Source: Photobacterium sp. GJ3
Lineage (GTDB): Bacteria > Pseudomonadota > Gammaproteobacteria > Enterobacterales > Vibrionaceae
DNA length: 64,000 bases
Direction of reading: 5' to 3'
NCBI RefSeq assembly: GCF_018199995.1
Contig: NZ_CP073578.1
Location: 2,852,001-2,916,000, forward strand
Shown: positions 1 to 8,714 of the stretch, one piece after another
Layout: every line of letters begins with the position of its first letter
Position numbering within the stretch: position 1 is the first letter of the stretch
Position numbers and translations under genes: made by a program
Notes under the pieces: generated by a model
Told to the model about the DNA's origin: nothing
Seen by the model: the letters and a program-made list of their open reading frames with translations, nothing else
The model's database searches: none

Positions 1-599
1 ATCAGAATCATATCCGGCGCCTGACGCAGGGAGTTTTTCAGCGCGATAGCATAACTTGCCGTGTCCAGCCCGACTTCACGCTGAGTGACAATGCACCGGT
101 CGTGCTGATGGAGAAACTCAATCGGATCTTCGACCGTCAGAATATGCCCGCTCGAATGATGATTGCGATAGCCCGTCAGGGCTGCCATGGAGGTCGATTT
201 TCCGGATCCGGTCGCTCCCACCACCAAAAGCAAACCGCGCTTCGCAATGGCCAGATCTTTCAAGGGTTCCGGCAATGTCAGGGCATCCACATCCGGGATC
301 TGATGTTCAATCCGCCGGATCACCATGCCGGGTTGTTCCCGCTGCCAGAACGCACTGATCCGAAACCGGCGCGCGTCCTTCACCAGCGCAAAGTTGGCCT
401 CTTTGTGTGTGACAAAGTCCTGCCACTGCGCGTCAGTCATCGCCTGCCGACACAGTTGCGTCATCATTGCCGGTGTCAGAACTTCCCCGCAGGCATACAG
501 CTCGCCATTGACTTTGAGCTGACCAGACGCCGCCACGGTCAGATAAAGATCAGAAGCCTGCCGGGCGACCATCTCCGCCAGCAGCTTGTCTAACGTCAT
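1..599 (-). CDS. pilU: PilU-type twitching motility ATPase (3' end cut by window edge)
   Basis: Type IV pilus retraction ATPase of the PilT/PilU family, acting as a cytoplasmic hexamer at the pilus base. The frame opens with ATG at 597-599 (reverse strand) and runs off the left edge after about 199 codons. I translated it directly: it begins MTLDKLLAEMVARQASDLYL, followed by the N-terminal PAS-like domain, Walker A GATGSGKST near residue 132, and the Asp-box ILTVEDPIEF. It lies 29 bases after the end of pilT on the same strand, the usual pilT-pilU order. PilU normally assists PilT under load. The assignment to PilU rather than a second PilT rests on order and divergence from the neighbouring copy. 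The C-terminal half is outside the window. Confidence 0.9.
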   Translation of the reverse strand, partial: MTLDKLLAEMVARQASDLYLTVAASGQLKVNGELYACGEVLTPAMMTQLCRQAMTDAQWQDFVTHKEANFALVKDARRFRISAFWQREQPGMVIRRIEHQIPDVDALTLPEPLKDLAIAKRGLLLVVGATGSGKSTSMAALTGYRNHHSSGHILTVEDPIEFLHQHDRCIVTQREVGLDTASYAIALKNSLRQAPDMIL

Positions 600-628
600 A
601 TGCTCTATTCCTGAATCGATCACTGGCC

Positions 629-1654
629 TCAACTCCGTTCCAGCACACGCGCCACTTCATCCGGATCCACCAGCCCCTGAGCCATCAGCCGGTTGACCGC
701 TTGCTCCATGGTTTGCATGCCCATCCCGGCACCAGTCTGGATCATGGAATACATCTGAGCCACTTTGTCTTCCCGGATCAAATTCCGGATGGCGGGTGTC
801 GCCAGCATAATTTCATGAGCAGCAACCCGGCCACCGCCCGGACACTTCAGCAAAGACTGCGCAATCACGGCACGCAGCGATTCAGACAGCATGGAACGCA
901 CCATGGCTTTGTCGTTCCCGGGGAAAACATCAATGATCCGGTCAATGGTTTTTGCCGCCGAACTGGTATGCAAAGTTGCCAAAACCAGATGCCCGGTTTC
1001 TGCCGCTGTGAGCGCCAGCCGGATCGTTTCCTGATCCCGCAACTCGCCCACCATAATCACATCGGGATCTTCACGCAGTGCCGATCGCAGCGCATTCTGG
1101 AAACTGTGTGTATCGCGGTGAACTTCCCGCTGATTGATCAGGCAGCGTTTGCTTTCGTGCACAAATTCCACCGGATCTTCGATCGTCAGAATATGGCGGT
1201 TGGTGGTACTGTTGATGTGATCCACCATGGCAGCAATGGTGGTTGATTTCCCGGAACCTGTCGCCCCCGTCACTAACACAAGCCCACGCTGACTCTGCGC
1301 TATCTGATAAAATACGTCGGGCACGCTGAGGGATTCCAGCGTGGGGATATTCACCGGAATCGATCGAAAAACGGCGGCGCAGCCACGAGACTGACGAAAT
1401 GCATTCACCCGGAATCGTCCCACGTCTGGCAGCGCAACAGAAAAGTCGACTTCCAGATGTTCTTCATACTCCCGACGCTGTCCGTCATCCATAATATCCG
1501 TAATTAAACGGTGCACAGCTTCATGGGTCAGCGCCGGAATACTCAGCGCCCGGACATCACCGTCCACACGGATCATCGGAGAGACGCCAGCCGAGAGGTG
1601 CAGATCAGAGGCATTATGCTTTACACTAAAGTCCAGAAGCTCGGTGATATCCAT
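629..1654 (-). CDS. pilT: Type IV pilus retraction ATPase PilT
   Basis: Hexameric ATPase that depolymerises type IV pili, giving twitching motility and DNA uptake. The 341 residues match the family length. Walker A GATGSGKST (about 130-138), Asp box ILTIEDPVEF, Walker B DPDVIMVGELRD, the His box, and the PilT-specific AIRNLIRE motif near the C-terminus are all visible; the last separates PilT from PilB. The start is supported by a Shine-Dalgarno AAGGAA about 6 bases upstream. It is followed by pilU. The start codon lies only 22 bases from that of the divergent yggS, so the two promoters must overlap or lie inside the facing genes. Confidence 0.96.
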   Translation of the reverse strand: MDITELLDFSVKHNASDLHLSAGVSPMIRVDGDVRALSIPALTHEAVHRLITDIMDDGQRREYEEHLEVDFSVALPDVGRFRVNAFRQSRGCAAVFRSIPVNIPTLESLSVPDVFYQIAQSQRGLVLVTGATGSGKSTTIAAMVDHINSTTNRHILTIEDPVEFVHESKRCLINQREVHRDTHSFQNALRSALREDPDVIMVGELRDQETIRLALTAAETGHLVLATLHTSSAAKTIDRIIDVFPGNDKAMVRSMLSESLRAVIAQSLLKCPGGGRVAAHEIMLATPAIRNLIREDKVAQMYSMIQTGAGMGMQTMEQAVNRLMAQGLVDPDEVARVLERS

Positions 1655-1676
1655 ATATTTTCCTTAAGAATCAATT

Positions 1677-2378
1677 ATGAGTAGTATCAGACAAAATCTT
1701 GAAAAGGTCACCCGGGAGATCCGGACAGCCTGTGATAAATGCGGCCGTGATACGGATTCCGTGCAACTGCTGGCCGTCAGTAAAACCAAGCCGATCAGCG
1801 CCATTGCCGATGCAATCGCTGCCGGTCAGCGCGCTTTTGGTGAAAACTACGTGCAGGAAGGCGTGGAGAAAATCCAGCACTTCGCAACTCAATCGCCATC
1901 GCTGATCTGGCATTTTATCGGTCCGATTCAGTCCAATAAGACCCGGCTGATTGCCGATCATTTTGACTGGGTTCATTCCGTCGATCGCCTCAAAATTGCC
2001 CGGCGGCTCAGTGAACAGCGTCCGGAGCACCTGCCACCGCTGAAGATTCTGCTGCAAGTGAATACCAGCGGAGAAGCCTCGAAGTCCGGAGTCGATTTTG
2101 ACGAACTGGCCGCGCTGGCGACCGAAATTGCAACCTTGCCGAATCTTGCCCTGCGCGGCCTGATGTCGATCCCGGAGAAAGCCGACGACTATGCAAGCCA
2201 GTTGGCTGCCTTTACCGCGCTGGCCCAAGCCAGAGACGCATTACAGCAACAATTACCGGACACCAAGCTCGATACCCTATCGATGGGCATGAGCGGGGAC
2301 ATGGACGCGGCGATTGCTGCGGGCAGCACCATGGTTCGGATCGGCACCGCAATTTTCGGTGCCCGGAATTACGACTAA
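1677..2378 (+). CDS. yggS: PLP homeostasis protein YggS (PLPBP family)
   Basis: Pyridoxal-phosphate-binding protein of the YggS/PROSC family, involved in vitamin B6 and amino-acid homeostasis; no enzymatic reaction is established for the family. It is 233 residues. The PLP lysine lies in LLAVSKTKP (about residue 36), and the phosphate-binding C-terminal segment LSMGMSGDMDAAIAAGSTMVRIGTAIFG is present in pieces typical of the family. It heads a rightward cluster yggS-proC-yggT-yggU conserved in gammaproteobacteria. The Shine-Dalgarno is weak (TTAAGAA). Confidence 0.95.
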   Translation: MSSIRQNLEKVTREIRTACDKCGRDTDSVQLLAVSKTKPISAIADAIAAGQRAFGENYVQEGVEKIQHFATQSPSLIWHFIGPIQSNKTRLIADHFDWVHSVDRLKIARRLSEQRPEHLPPLKILLQVNTSGEASKSGVDFDELAALATEIATLPNLALRGLMSIPEKADDYASQLAAFTALAQARDALQQQLPDTKLDTLSMGMSGDMDAAIAAGSTMVRIGTAIFGARNYD

Positions 2379-2426
2379 CGCTGCCTGAAAAGGCAGCGGC
2401 TGACTCAATTTTAGAAGGATTTTTTC

Positions 2427-3245
2427 ATGGAACATCGTTCAATCGCATTTATCGGCGCTGGAAACATGGCACGCTCCATCATTGCCGGACTGGTTGCCAG
2501 TGGCTATCCGGCGGGCCAGATCACAGCGACGGCACCCAGTGCTGAACGCCGTGAACCGCTGGCCCGGGATTACGGAATCCATACCGACAGCGACAATCTC
2601 CGTGCAGCCCAGCAGGCTGATGTCGTCGTGCTGGCGGTGAAACCCCAGTTAATGGCAAGTGTCTGTCAGCCGCTGCAAAGTATCGATTTCAGCGGGAAAC
2701 TGGTTATTTCCATTGCTGCCGGGATCTCTGCAGCGCGTTTGCAGGAAATGCTGGCGGCACAGGTCAGCCTGGTTCGCGTGATGCCTAACACCCCCTCCCT
2801 GATTGGTCAGGGCATGAGCGGTATGTATGCCAATGATGCGGTCAGCGAGGCAGATCGTACCTTTTCCGACAGCCTGATGCGTGCAGTCGGTGAAACCTGC
2901 TGGGTCTCGGAAGAATCCGGCATTAACGGCGTGATTGCTGCGGCGGGCAGCGCACCGGCTTATTTCTTCCTGTTCATGGAAGCCATGCAGAATGAAGCCA
3001 TGCGTCAGGGATTTGATAAAGACACAGCCCGGGCGCTGGTGCAGCAGGCAGCAGCCGGTGCCGCCGGAATGGTCATTGCGAACCCGGAAACAGAGCTGTC
3101 GACCCTGCGGGAGCAAGTCACCTCAAAAGGTGGAACCACCGCAGAAGCCATCCGCACATTTAACGAATCGCAACTTAGTGATATCGTAGCCAAAGCCATG
3201 CAGGCAGCTGTCAGCCGCGCGCAGGAAATGGAAAAATTATTTTAA
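2427..3245 (+). CDS. proC: Pyrroline-5-carboxylate reductase
   Basis: Last step of proline biosynthesis: NAD(P)H-dependent reduction of 1-pyrroline-5-carboxylate in the cytoplasm. It is 272 residues. The N-terminal Rossmann motif IAFIGAGNMARSIIAGL (5-21) and the C-terminal signature around VTSKGGTTAEAIRTF (about 232-246) are present. AGAAGMV and the MPNTPSLIGQGMSG segment are also family features. The Shine-Dalgarno AGAAGGA precedes the ATG at suitable spacing. It lies 48 bases after yggS and 9 bases before yggT, probably co-transcribed. Confidence 0.97.
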   Translation: MEHRSIAFIGAGNMARSIIAGLVASGYPAGQITATAPSAERREPLARDYGIHTDSDNLRAAQQADVVVLAVKPQLMASVCQPLQSIDFSGKLVISIAAGISAARLQEMLAAQVSLVRVMPNTPSLIGQGMSGMYANDAVSEADRTFSDSLMRAVGETCWVSEESGINGVIAAAGSAPAYFFLFMEAMQNEAMRQGFDKDTARALVQQAAAGAAGMVIANPETELSTLREQVTSKGGTTAEAIRTFNESQLSDIVAKAMQAAVSRAQEMEKLF

Positions 3246-3254
3246 GGTAACAAT

Positions 3255-3812
3255 ATGAATGCTATTGCTTTTCTAGTCAGCACATTCTTCGACTTATACA
3301 TTATGGTGGTTCTGCTGCGTTTGTGGCTGCAATGGGCCAGAGCCGATTTTTATAACCCTTTCTCCCAGTTCGTGGTGAAAGCAACTCAGCCGATAGTGGG
3401 TCCGCTTCGCCGTATCATTCCATCACTGGGATCGCTGGATCTGGCAACCCTGCTGTTTGCCTATGTGCTGACCATTGCAAAATATATTGTGCTGCAACTG
3501 GTACTAACCAACGGTGGTGTGGCATTCAGCCCTGATCTGTTCTGGCTCTCCGGCCTGTCACTGCTGAAAGCTGCGGGTGGCCTGGTCTTCTGGGTGCTGC
3601 TGATCCGAGCCATTATGAGCTGGGTCAGCCAGGGACAAAGCCCGATTGAATATGTCATGCATCAGCTGACTGAACCGATGACGGCCCCGATCCGACGCGT
3701 GATCCCTGCTATTGGTGGTTTGGATTTAAGTGTTCTGGTGCTGTTTATCGGTCTGCACTTCGCCAATATTCTGATGGGCGATATTATCGGTCCAGTCTGG
3801 TTCAAGCTGTAA
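3255..3812 (+). CDS. yggT: YggT family integral membrane protein
   Basis: Inner-membrane protein made of two tandem YGGT repeats. The 185 residues hold about four hydrophobic segments (near 5-25, 65-90, 105-125, 155-180). Each repeat carries a basic amphipathic stretch, [15 protein letters not shown]-like, at about 50-60 and 145-160. In other bacteria the family has been linked to osmotic stress and cell-division membrane organisation, but the biochemical role is unknown. It starts 9 bases after proC with an AAGGT ribosome site and ends 4 bases before yggU. Confidence 0.93.
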   Translation: MNAIAFLVSTFFDLYIMVVLLRLWLQWARADFYNPFSQFVVKATQPIVGPLRRIIPSLGSLDLATLLFAYVLTIAKYIVLQLVLTNGGVAFSPDLFWLSGLSLLKAAGGLVFWVLLIRAIMSWVSQGQSPIEYVMHQLTEPMTAPIRRVIPAIGGLDLSVLVLFIGLHFANILMGDIIGPVWFKL

Positions 3813-3816
3813 ACCG

Positions 3817-4104
3817 ATGGGTGCTGTTACGCAGGAAAAAGCGGATCTGGTGATCCGCTTTTACGTTCAACCGAAAGCCAGCCGAGATCAACTGGTCGGC
3901 ACGCACGGCGATGAAATCAAAATCGCCATCACGGCGCCCCCTGTAGACGGCAAGGCCAACAGCCATCTCATCAAATTTCTGGCCAAACAGTTTAAAGTTG
4001 CAAAAAGTCAGGTCACGATTGAAAAAGGTGAAACAGGACGTCACAAACAGATTCGGATTTGCGCTCCACAGATCATCCCCGAAGTGATCAGTGCTCTGCT
4101 CTGA
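3817..4104 (+). CDS. yggU: DUF167 (YggU) family protein
   Basis: Small conserved cytoplasmic protein of the DUF167/UPF0235 family, 95 residues, with the family core [18 protein letters not shown] and a basic C-terminal region. No function is established. The ATG lies 4 bases after the yggT stop and has no clear Shine-Dalgarno of its own, so translation is probably coupled to yggT. Confidence 0.92.
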   Translation: MGAVTQEKADLVIRFYVQPKASRDQLVGTHGDEIKIAITAPPVDGKANSHLIKFLAKQFKVAKSQVTIEKGETGRHKQIRICAPQIIPEVISALL

Positions 4105-4229
4105 ATCTCTCCCCGCACTGCCGTACCACAACAAGCCGCTCTATACTTGAATCAATGCTGTAATATCCCTGAAAAGTATAAGGCCAAATGAAAAGAGATT
4201 TACCGCGACAGAATCATAAGGACAACATC

Positions 4230-4658
4230 ATGAAACAGTTACTGGTTGCTTTGATTGTACTGTGCAGCATGTCATTTCCAGTGAGTGCCGAACAGTTGAA
4301 AAATATCGGTGAACTTGAAGTTCACTACTCGACCTTTCCGTCAACGTTTCTGACGCCGGATGTCGCCAAAACCTACCGGATTCAGCGCAGCCGCTACTCT
4401 GCCCTGATTAACGTCACCGTACTGGATACCAGTGCAGAGGGAAAACCTGCAGTCGCAGCACTGGTCAAAGGCACCGCCCGGAACCTGATCGGGAACCAGA
4501 AGGATTTAAATTTCCGTGAGATCCGCGAAGGGGATGCCATTTACTATATTGCCGAACTGACGCATGCCAACGAGGAAAGATTCCGTTTCAATATCGACGT
4601 TTCCCGTCAGTCGACCAACGGCAATATCCAGTTTGAACAGACCTATTTCTCTGAATAA
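4230..4658 (+). CDS. DUF4426 domain secreted protein
   Basis: Conserved hypothetical exported protein, found mainly in Vibrionaceae and relatives. I place the start at 4230 rather than at an upstream in-frame ATG (4188): the 4230 ATG has ATAAGGA just ahead and begins a clean signal peptide, MKQLLVALIVLCSMSFPVSA. The mature part is about 122 residues, mostly beta-strand in character, with the DUF4426 motifs HYSTFPSTFLTP and FREIREGDAIYYIAEL. It follows yggU and ends at a terminator before rdgB. The function is unknown and probably periplasmic. Confidence 0.85.
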   Translation: MKQLLVALIVLCSMSFPVSAEQLKNIGELEVHYSTFPSTFLTPDVAKTYRIQRSRYSALINVTVLDTSAEGKPAVAALVKGTARNLIGNQKDLNFREIREGDAIYYIAELTHANEERFRFNIDVSRQSTNGNIQFEQTYFSE

Positions 4659-4683
4659 TGATTTCCACTCTCCGCACCCCAGA

Positions 4684-4710
4684 GAAAGAAGGGCTGGTCC
4701 CTTCTTTTTC
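4684..4710 (+). terminator. Intrinsic terminator after the yggS-DUF4426 cluster
   Basis: AAGAAGGG, a five-base loop and CCCTTCTT followed by TTTC form a short hairpin with a T-rich tail 25 bases after the DUF4426 stop. Confidence 0.7.
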
Positions 4711-4784
4711 TGTCTTTGGCTTTTGCCGTACCAGTGGGTATCATAGCGCCCCAGCTTTTCCCAGACCCACATTCAGGAGTCACC

Positions 4785-5378
4785 ATGAGCAAACTTGTAC
4801 TCGCCACCGGCAATCAGGGCAAAGTCCGAGAAATGGCTAGCCTGCTGGCTGATTTCGGCTTTGATGTCATCGCGCAGAGCGATCTCAGCGTGTCAGATGT
4901 TGCTGAAACCGGAACAACTTTTATTGAAAACGCGATTATCAAGGCACGTCATGCCGCCCGAGAAACCGGCCTGCCTGCAATTGCAGATGACTCTGGCTTA
5001 GAAGTCGACGCACTGAAAGGTGCCCCCGGTATTTATTCTGCCCGCTATGCCGGAGAAGGCGCGAGCGACCAGCAGAATCTCGACAAACTCCTGGAAGCGA
5101 TGAAAGACGTGCCGGCGTCCGAGCGGACCGCACGTTTTCACTGCGTGCTGGTGATGATGCGCCATGCTGACGATCCGACGCCACTGATCTGCCATGGCAC
5201 CTGGGAAGGACGAATTCTGACCGACGCTCAGGGTGACAACGGTTTTGGCTATGATCCGGTTTTCTGGGTGCCTGAAGACAACTGCGCGTCTGCCCAACTG
5301 GCACCAGCGCGTAAGAAACAACTGTCCCACCGGGGCAAAGCGTTGCAACAGCTATTTGCCGCGCTGAAGGAAGCCTGA
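4785..5378 (+). CDS. rdgB: RdgB/HAM1 family XTP/dITP pyrophosphatase
   Basis: House-cleaning enzyme that hydrolyses dITP, XTP and related purine triphosphates to monophosphates, keeping them out of DNA. The start at 4785 is chosen because AGGAGT lies just upstream and the protein begins [17 protein letters not shown], the family's nucleotide-binding start; an upstream in-frame ATG at 4716 would add an atypical tail. The resulting 197 residues match E. coli RdgB. The motifs [13 protein letters not shown], the active-site [18 protein letters not shown] and the SHRGKAL ending are present. Its stop overlaps the hemW start by one base (TGATG). Confidence 0.96.
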   Translation: MSKLVLATGNQGKVREMASLLADFGFDVIAQSDLSVSDVAETGTTFIENAIIKARHAARETGLPAIADDSGLEVDALKGAPGIYSARYAGEGASDQQNLDKLLEAMKDVPASERTARFHCVLVMMRHADDPTPLICHGTWEGRILTDAQGDNGFGYDPVFWVPEDNCASAQLAPARKKQLSHRGKALQQLFAALKEA

Positions 5379-6544
5379 TGCTGACCCCACCGCCACTGAG
5401 CCTGTATGTCCACATCCCCTGGTGTGTACAAAAGTGCCCGTACTGTGATTTCAACTCGCATGCGCTGAAAGAAGCGATCCCGGAACTGGATTACATTGAC
5501 GCGCTGCTTGATGATCTCGACATCGATCTGGCACGCTTTGGCCTGGAATCACAGCCACGTCCGCTGCATTCTATTTTTATCGGCGGGGGGACGCCCAGCC
5601 TGATTTCGGCACCGGAGATCAAGCGATTGCTGTCTGGCATTCAGGCCCGGATCCCGTTCAGCGATCACATCGAAATCACCATGGAAGCGAATCCGGGAAC
5701 CGTTGAAGCCGGGCGTTTTCAGGCCTACCGTGAGGCCGGAGTCAACCGGATTTCCATCGGAGTGCAAAGCTTTCAGGATGAGAAACTCAAGCGACTGGGC
5801 CGCATCCACGGCTGTGAGGAAGCGGTGCGTGCTGCCGGGCTTGCTCAAGAAGCCGGGCTGAACAGTTTTAATCTGGATCTGATGCATGGCCTGCCGGATC
5901 AGAGCGTGGCGGATGCCATTGGCGATCTGAAACAGGCCATCGCACTGGATCCGCCACATCTGTCGTGGTATCAGCTGACGATCGAGCCCAATACCCTGTT
6001 CTACTCCAAGCCGCCGACGTTACCCGACGATGATGACTTGTGGGACATCTTCGAGCAGGGCCATGCGCTCCTGAGCGCAGCAGGCTATGAACAGTACGAA
6101 ATTTCCGGCTACAGCAAACCGGGCAAGCAATGTCAGCATAACCTGAACTACTGGCGGTTTGGTGACTATCTGGGGATTGGCTGTGGCGCGCACGGCAAAG
6201 TCAGCTTTGCAGATGGCACCATCACCCGTACGGTAAAAGTGAAGCATCCGCGCGGCTATCTGAATCCGCAGAAAGCTTATCTGGATCAGGAGACACAGGT
6301 TGCCGACACCGAGCGGCCATTTGAATTCTTTATGAACCGTTTCCGCTTGCTGGAAGCCTGTCCAAAGCAGGATTATGTGGAACGGACCGGCCTGCCGCTG
6401 GACAGCATCCGTCAGCCGATAACCTGGGCACTGGAGAAGCAGTATCTGATGGATCAGGGCGATCACTGGCAGATCACGGAGCAGGGAAAACTTTTCCTCA
6501 ATGATCTGTTGGCAGCTTTTGTCGCCGAAGACGAAGAAGCCTGA
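5378..6544 (+). CDS. hemW: Radical SAM heme chaperone HemW
   Basis: HemN-like radical SAM protein, formerly miscalled coproporphyrinogen oxidase. HemW binds heme and delivers it to target proteins. It is 388 residues. The radical SAM cluster motif CxxxCxxC is seen as CVQKCPYC at about 17-24, preceded by YVHIPW. GGGTPS and EANPGT follow, as does a C-terminal HemN domain from about 290. The HemW lineage is indicated by CPYCDF and by the rdgB-hemW pairing. Translationally coupled to rdgB by a one-base overlap. Confidence 0.94.
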   Translation: MLTPPPLSLYVHIPWCVQKCPYCDFNSHALKEAIPELDYIDALLDDLDIDLARFGLESQPRPLHSIFIGGGTPSLISAPEIKRLLSGIQARIPFSDHIEITMEANPGTVEAGRFQAYREAGVNRISIGVQSFQDEKLKRLGRIHGCEEAVRAAGLAQEAGLNSFNLDLMHGLPDQSVADAIGDLKQAIALDPPHLSWYQLTIEPNTLFYSKPPTLPDDDDLWDIFEQGHALLSAAGYEQYEISGYSKPGKQCQHNLNYWRFGDYLGIGCGAHGKVSFADGTITRTVKVKHPRGYLNPQKAYLDQETQVADTERPFEFFMNRFRLLEACPKQDYVERTGLPLDSIRQPITWALEKQYLMDQGDHWQITEQGKLFLNDLLAAFVAEDEEA

Positions 6545-6552
6545 GTCAACCC

Positions 6553-6579
6553 TTTGCTGGCAGCATGCTGCCAGCAAAA
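6553..6579. repeat. Perfect inverted repeat between hemW and glsB
   Basis: TTTGCTGGCAG, CATG, CTGCCAGCAAA: an 11-base perfect palindrome in the gap between two convergent genes. The flanking runs are T before and A after, the opposite of an intrinsic terminator on either strand, so the hairpin may stop transcripts another way or bind a protein. Confidence 0.6.
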
Positions 6580-6591
6580 GCTACGCTGATC

Positions 6592-7512
6592 TCAGAAAAT
6601 CGAGCGGCCGATTCGTTCAGCCAGCAATTCCAGTGCTGCCGTCCCGGCCACAGAGTTACCGGAATCATCGAGCTCCGGCGACCAGACGGCAATCGACATC
6701 TCACCCGGTACAATCGCGATAATCCCACCACCGACTCCGGATTTCCCCGGCATACCGACCCGGTAAGCAAACTCACCTGCACCGTCATACAAACCGCAGG
6801 TTGCCAGTAACGCATTGATCTGTTTACTCTGCGTCGGCGAAATCAGCGGCGTCGCAGCACACAGCGGCTGCCCCTGATTGGCCAGATAGCTGAAGGTCCG
6901 GGCCAGATCCACACAGCTCATTTTCAGGGCGCAATAACCAAAGTAGTTCCCCAGCACAGGCACCACTTCATTCTTAAAATTGCCGAAGGAGCGCATCAGA
7001 TAGGCAATCGCGGCATTGCGATCGCTGTGCTGCATTTCAGAGGCAGCGACATCTTTGTCGTAAACCACATTCGGATTACAGGCCAGCATCCGCACCAGTT
7101 CCAGCATCCGGTACTGCGGCGCAGAAAGGCGGCTGTGCAGCAGATCCGACACCACCAGCGCCCCCGCGTTGATAAAGGGATTGCGGGGGATCCCCTGTTC
7201 CATTTCCAGCTGGATCATGGAATTAAATGCATGGCCTGAAGGCTCTTTCCCCACTCTCGACCAGATTTCATCCGCTTCGTACAGTGTCATCGCCAGTGTC
7301 AGGCTCAGAACTTTGGATATCGACTGAATCGAAAACCCGATATCGCTGTCACCGGCCTGAATCACTTCACCGTCGTTATAGCACACGGCGATACCCAGCC
7401 GGCTTGCCGGAACTTCGGCCAGTGCCGGAATATAATTGGCGACTTTACCCTGCCCAATTAACGGCCGGACTTCATCCAGAATCTCATTCAGCAACTGCTC
7501 ACTTGGCTTCAT
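6592..7512 (-). CDS. glsB: Glutaminase
   Basis: Beta-lactamase-fold glutaminase converting L-glutamine to glutamate and ammonia in the cytoplasm. It is 306 residues, the usual length for this family (308 in E. coli YneH). The catalytic Ser-x-x-Lys is SISK at residues 64-67 in [12 protein letters not shown]. Family motifs [11 protein letters not shown], the Tyr of [12 protein letters not shown], and the glycine-rich SGVGGGI are present. It is convergent with hemW and lies downstream of trmB on the same strand, but a terminator separates it from trmB, so it probably has its own promoter. Confidence 0.95.
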   Translation of the reverse strand: MKPSEQLLNEILDEVRPLIGQGKVANYIPALAEVPASRLGIAVCYNDGEVIQAGDSDIGFSIQSISKVLSLTLAMTLYEADEIWSRVGKEPSGHAFNSMIQLEMEQGIPRNPFINAGALVVSDLLHSRLSAPQYRMLELVRMLACNPNVVYDKDVAASEMQHSDRNAAIAYLMRSFGNFKNEVVPVLGNYFGYCALKMSCVDLARTFSYLANQGQPLCAATPLISPTQSKQINALLATCGLYDGAGEFAYRVGMPGKSGVGGGIIAIVPGEMSIAVWSPELDDSGNSVAGTAALELLAERIGRSIF

Positions 7513-7530
7513 TCACTGTCTCCAGAGGAC

Positions 7531-7559
7531 AAAAAAGCCAACGCAGAGGCTGGCTTTTC
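7531..7559 (-). terminator. Intrinsic terminator of trmB
   Basis: Read leftward: AAAAGCCAGCC, TCTGC, GTTGGCTTTTTT. A stem with T tail lies about 70 bases past the trmB stop and just upstream of glsB. Confidence 0.75.
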
Positions 7560-7629
7560 AGAGAAATCATGTTCAACGGATCAATATCTTATTCGATATT
7601 CACCCCGAATGGCTATGAACCATAGCACA

Positions 7630-8367
7630 TTATTCTGTACGGGCGAACTTCATATCCCATACACCGTGACCCAGGCGATGGCCACGGGCTTCGAATTTGG
7701 TCAGCGGACGTTCCTCCGGACGCGGAATGTAATCCCCGTCAGTGGCCGTGTTCTCATAGCCCGGCGCAGCATTCATCACTTCAACCATATGCTCGGCATA
7801 GTTTTCCCAGTCTGTTGCCATATGGAAAATACCGCCGATTTTCAGCTTCTTACGCACCATTTCTACAAAAGCAGGCTGAACAATACGGCGCTTATGATGG
7901 CGTGCTTTGTGCCATGGGTCCGGGAAGAACAGCTGCACGGTATCCAGGCTGCCGTCCGGAATCATGTGCTCAAACACTTCCACCGCATCGTGACACATCA
8001 CCCGCAGATTCTTCAGCGATGCAGCTTCTGCCCCCATCAGGCAGGCACCCACGCCCGGACTGTGAACTTCAATCCCGACAAAGTTTTTCTCCGGCGCATT
8101 GCTGGCCATCTCGACCAGAGACGCACCCATGCCAAAACCGATTTCCAGCACCACATGACCTTCACGACCGAAAACATCAGTCCAGTTCAGGGGTTGCTGT
8201 TCAAAGTCGATGCCCATCGCTGGCCAGTTGTTTTCCAAAGCCAGTTGCTGACCCTTGGTTAAACGGCCTTCACGACGGACGAAACTGCGAATTTTACGAA
8301 CCAGTTTTCCGTCTTCATTGAATTCAGACAGAGTGACTTCAGCGTTCGTTCTCGATTCTTGGCTCAT
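7630..8367 (-). CDS. trmB: tRNA (guanine-N7-)-methyltransferase TrmB
   Basis: SAM-dependent enzyme that makes m7G46 in the variable loop of tRNAs. It is 245 residues, with the N-terminal RRxGR-like segment ([13 protein letters not shown]), the SAM motif [15 protein letters not shown], and the TrmB signature [15 protein letters not shown]. The start ATG has TAAGGACCC just upstream. The gene is divergent from mutY across a 347-base spacer that contains a striking perfect inverted repeat. Confidence 0.96.
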   Translation of the reverse strand: MSQESRTNAEVTLSEFNEDGKLVRKIRSFVRREGRLTKGQQLALENNWPAMGIDFEQQPLNWTDVFGREGHVVLEIGFGMGASLVEMASNAPEKNFVGIEVHSPGVGACLMGAEAASLKNLRVMCHDAVEVFEHMIPDGSLDTVQLFFPDPWHKARHHKRRIVQPAFVEMVRKKLKIGGIFHMATDWENYAEHMVEVMNAAPGYENTATDGDYIPRPEERPLTKFEARGHRLGHGVWDMKFARTE

Positions 8368-8714
8368 GGGTCCTTACCTAACAGTAGAATGTGTAATTCA
8401 GATACCAAACTGAAGAGAAGGCTGTCGGCCAACCGGAATTCTCTTCAGTTTGGTATAAACGGATCCGGCATTATCCAAAGTTCACGGCGGAGTGCAAGTG
8501 CCGTCTTCGCATTGAAGCCTGCCCCGGAATGTGGTGCAATCGTCACCGCAATGTCGGCCGGATGGTCAACTCAAAGAAAACAGACACAGGGTCGCGAGTG
8601 AACCATCGCGCGACAACCTGACTCAAGTCGAAGAATATCAATGCACTGCGGCATTCAGATGATGTGATTCATGCTGAGACGCTGCCAGAACAATCGCGCT
8701 GTGAAGATAATTTT
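8368..8714. other. Intergenic region between trmB and mutY
   Basis: A 347-base spacer between divergent genes. It holds the 18-base perfect inverted repeat at 8402-8456. I found no convincing protein gene: the short frames on both strands lack ribosome sites and recognisable similarity. It must contain the promoters for trmB (left) and mutY (right). Confidence 0.6.
8402..8456. repeat. 18-base perfect inverted repeat with 19-base loop
   Basis: ATACCAAACTGAAGAGAA at 8402-8419 and its exact reverse complement at 8439-8456. It lies 35-89 bases upstream of the trmB start. A transcript from either strand would form an 18-base-pair helix without mismatches. There is no T tail, so it is not a classic terminator. 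A large operator, an RNase III site or the remnant of a small mobile repeat are possible. Confidence 0.8.

Noticed and set aside
6553-6579. Intrinsic terminator between hemW and glsB
   Set aside because: The palindrome is perfect, but the T run is before and the A run after the stem, the wrong way round for either strand. I kept it only as an inverted repeat.
8460-8640. Possible small gene on the reverse strand upstream of trmB
   Set aside because: A protein-like stretch (HPADIAVTIAPHSGAG) can be read, but it is preceded by a stop, needs a frame change to extend, and has no ribosome site.
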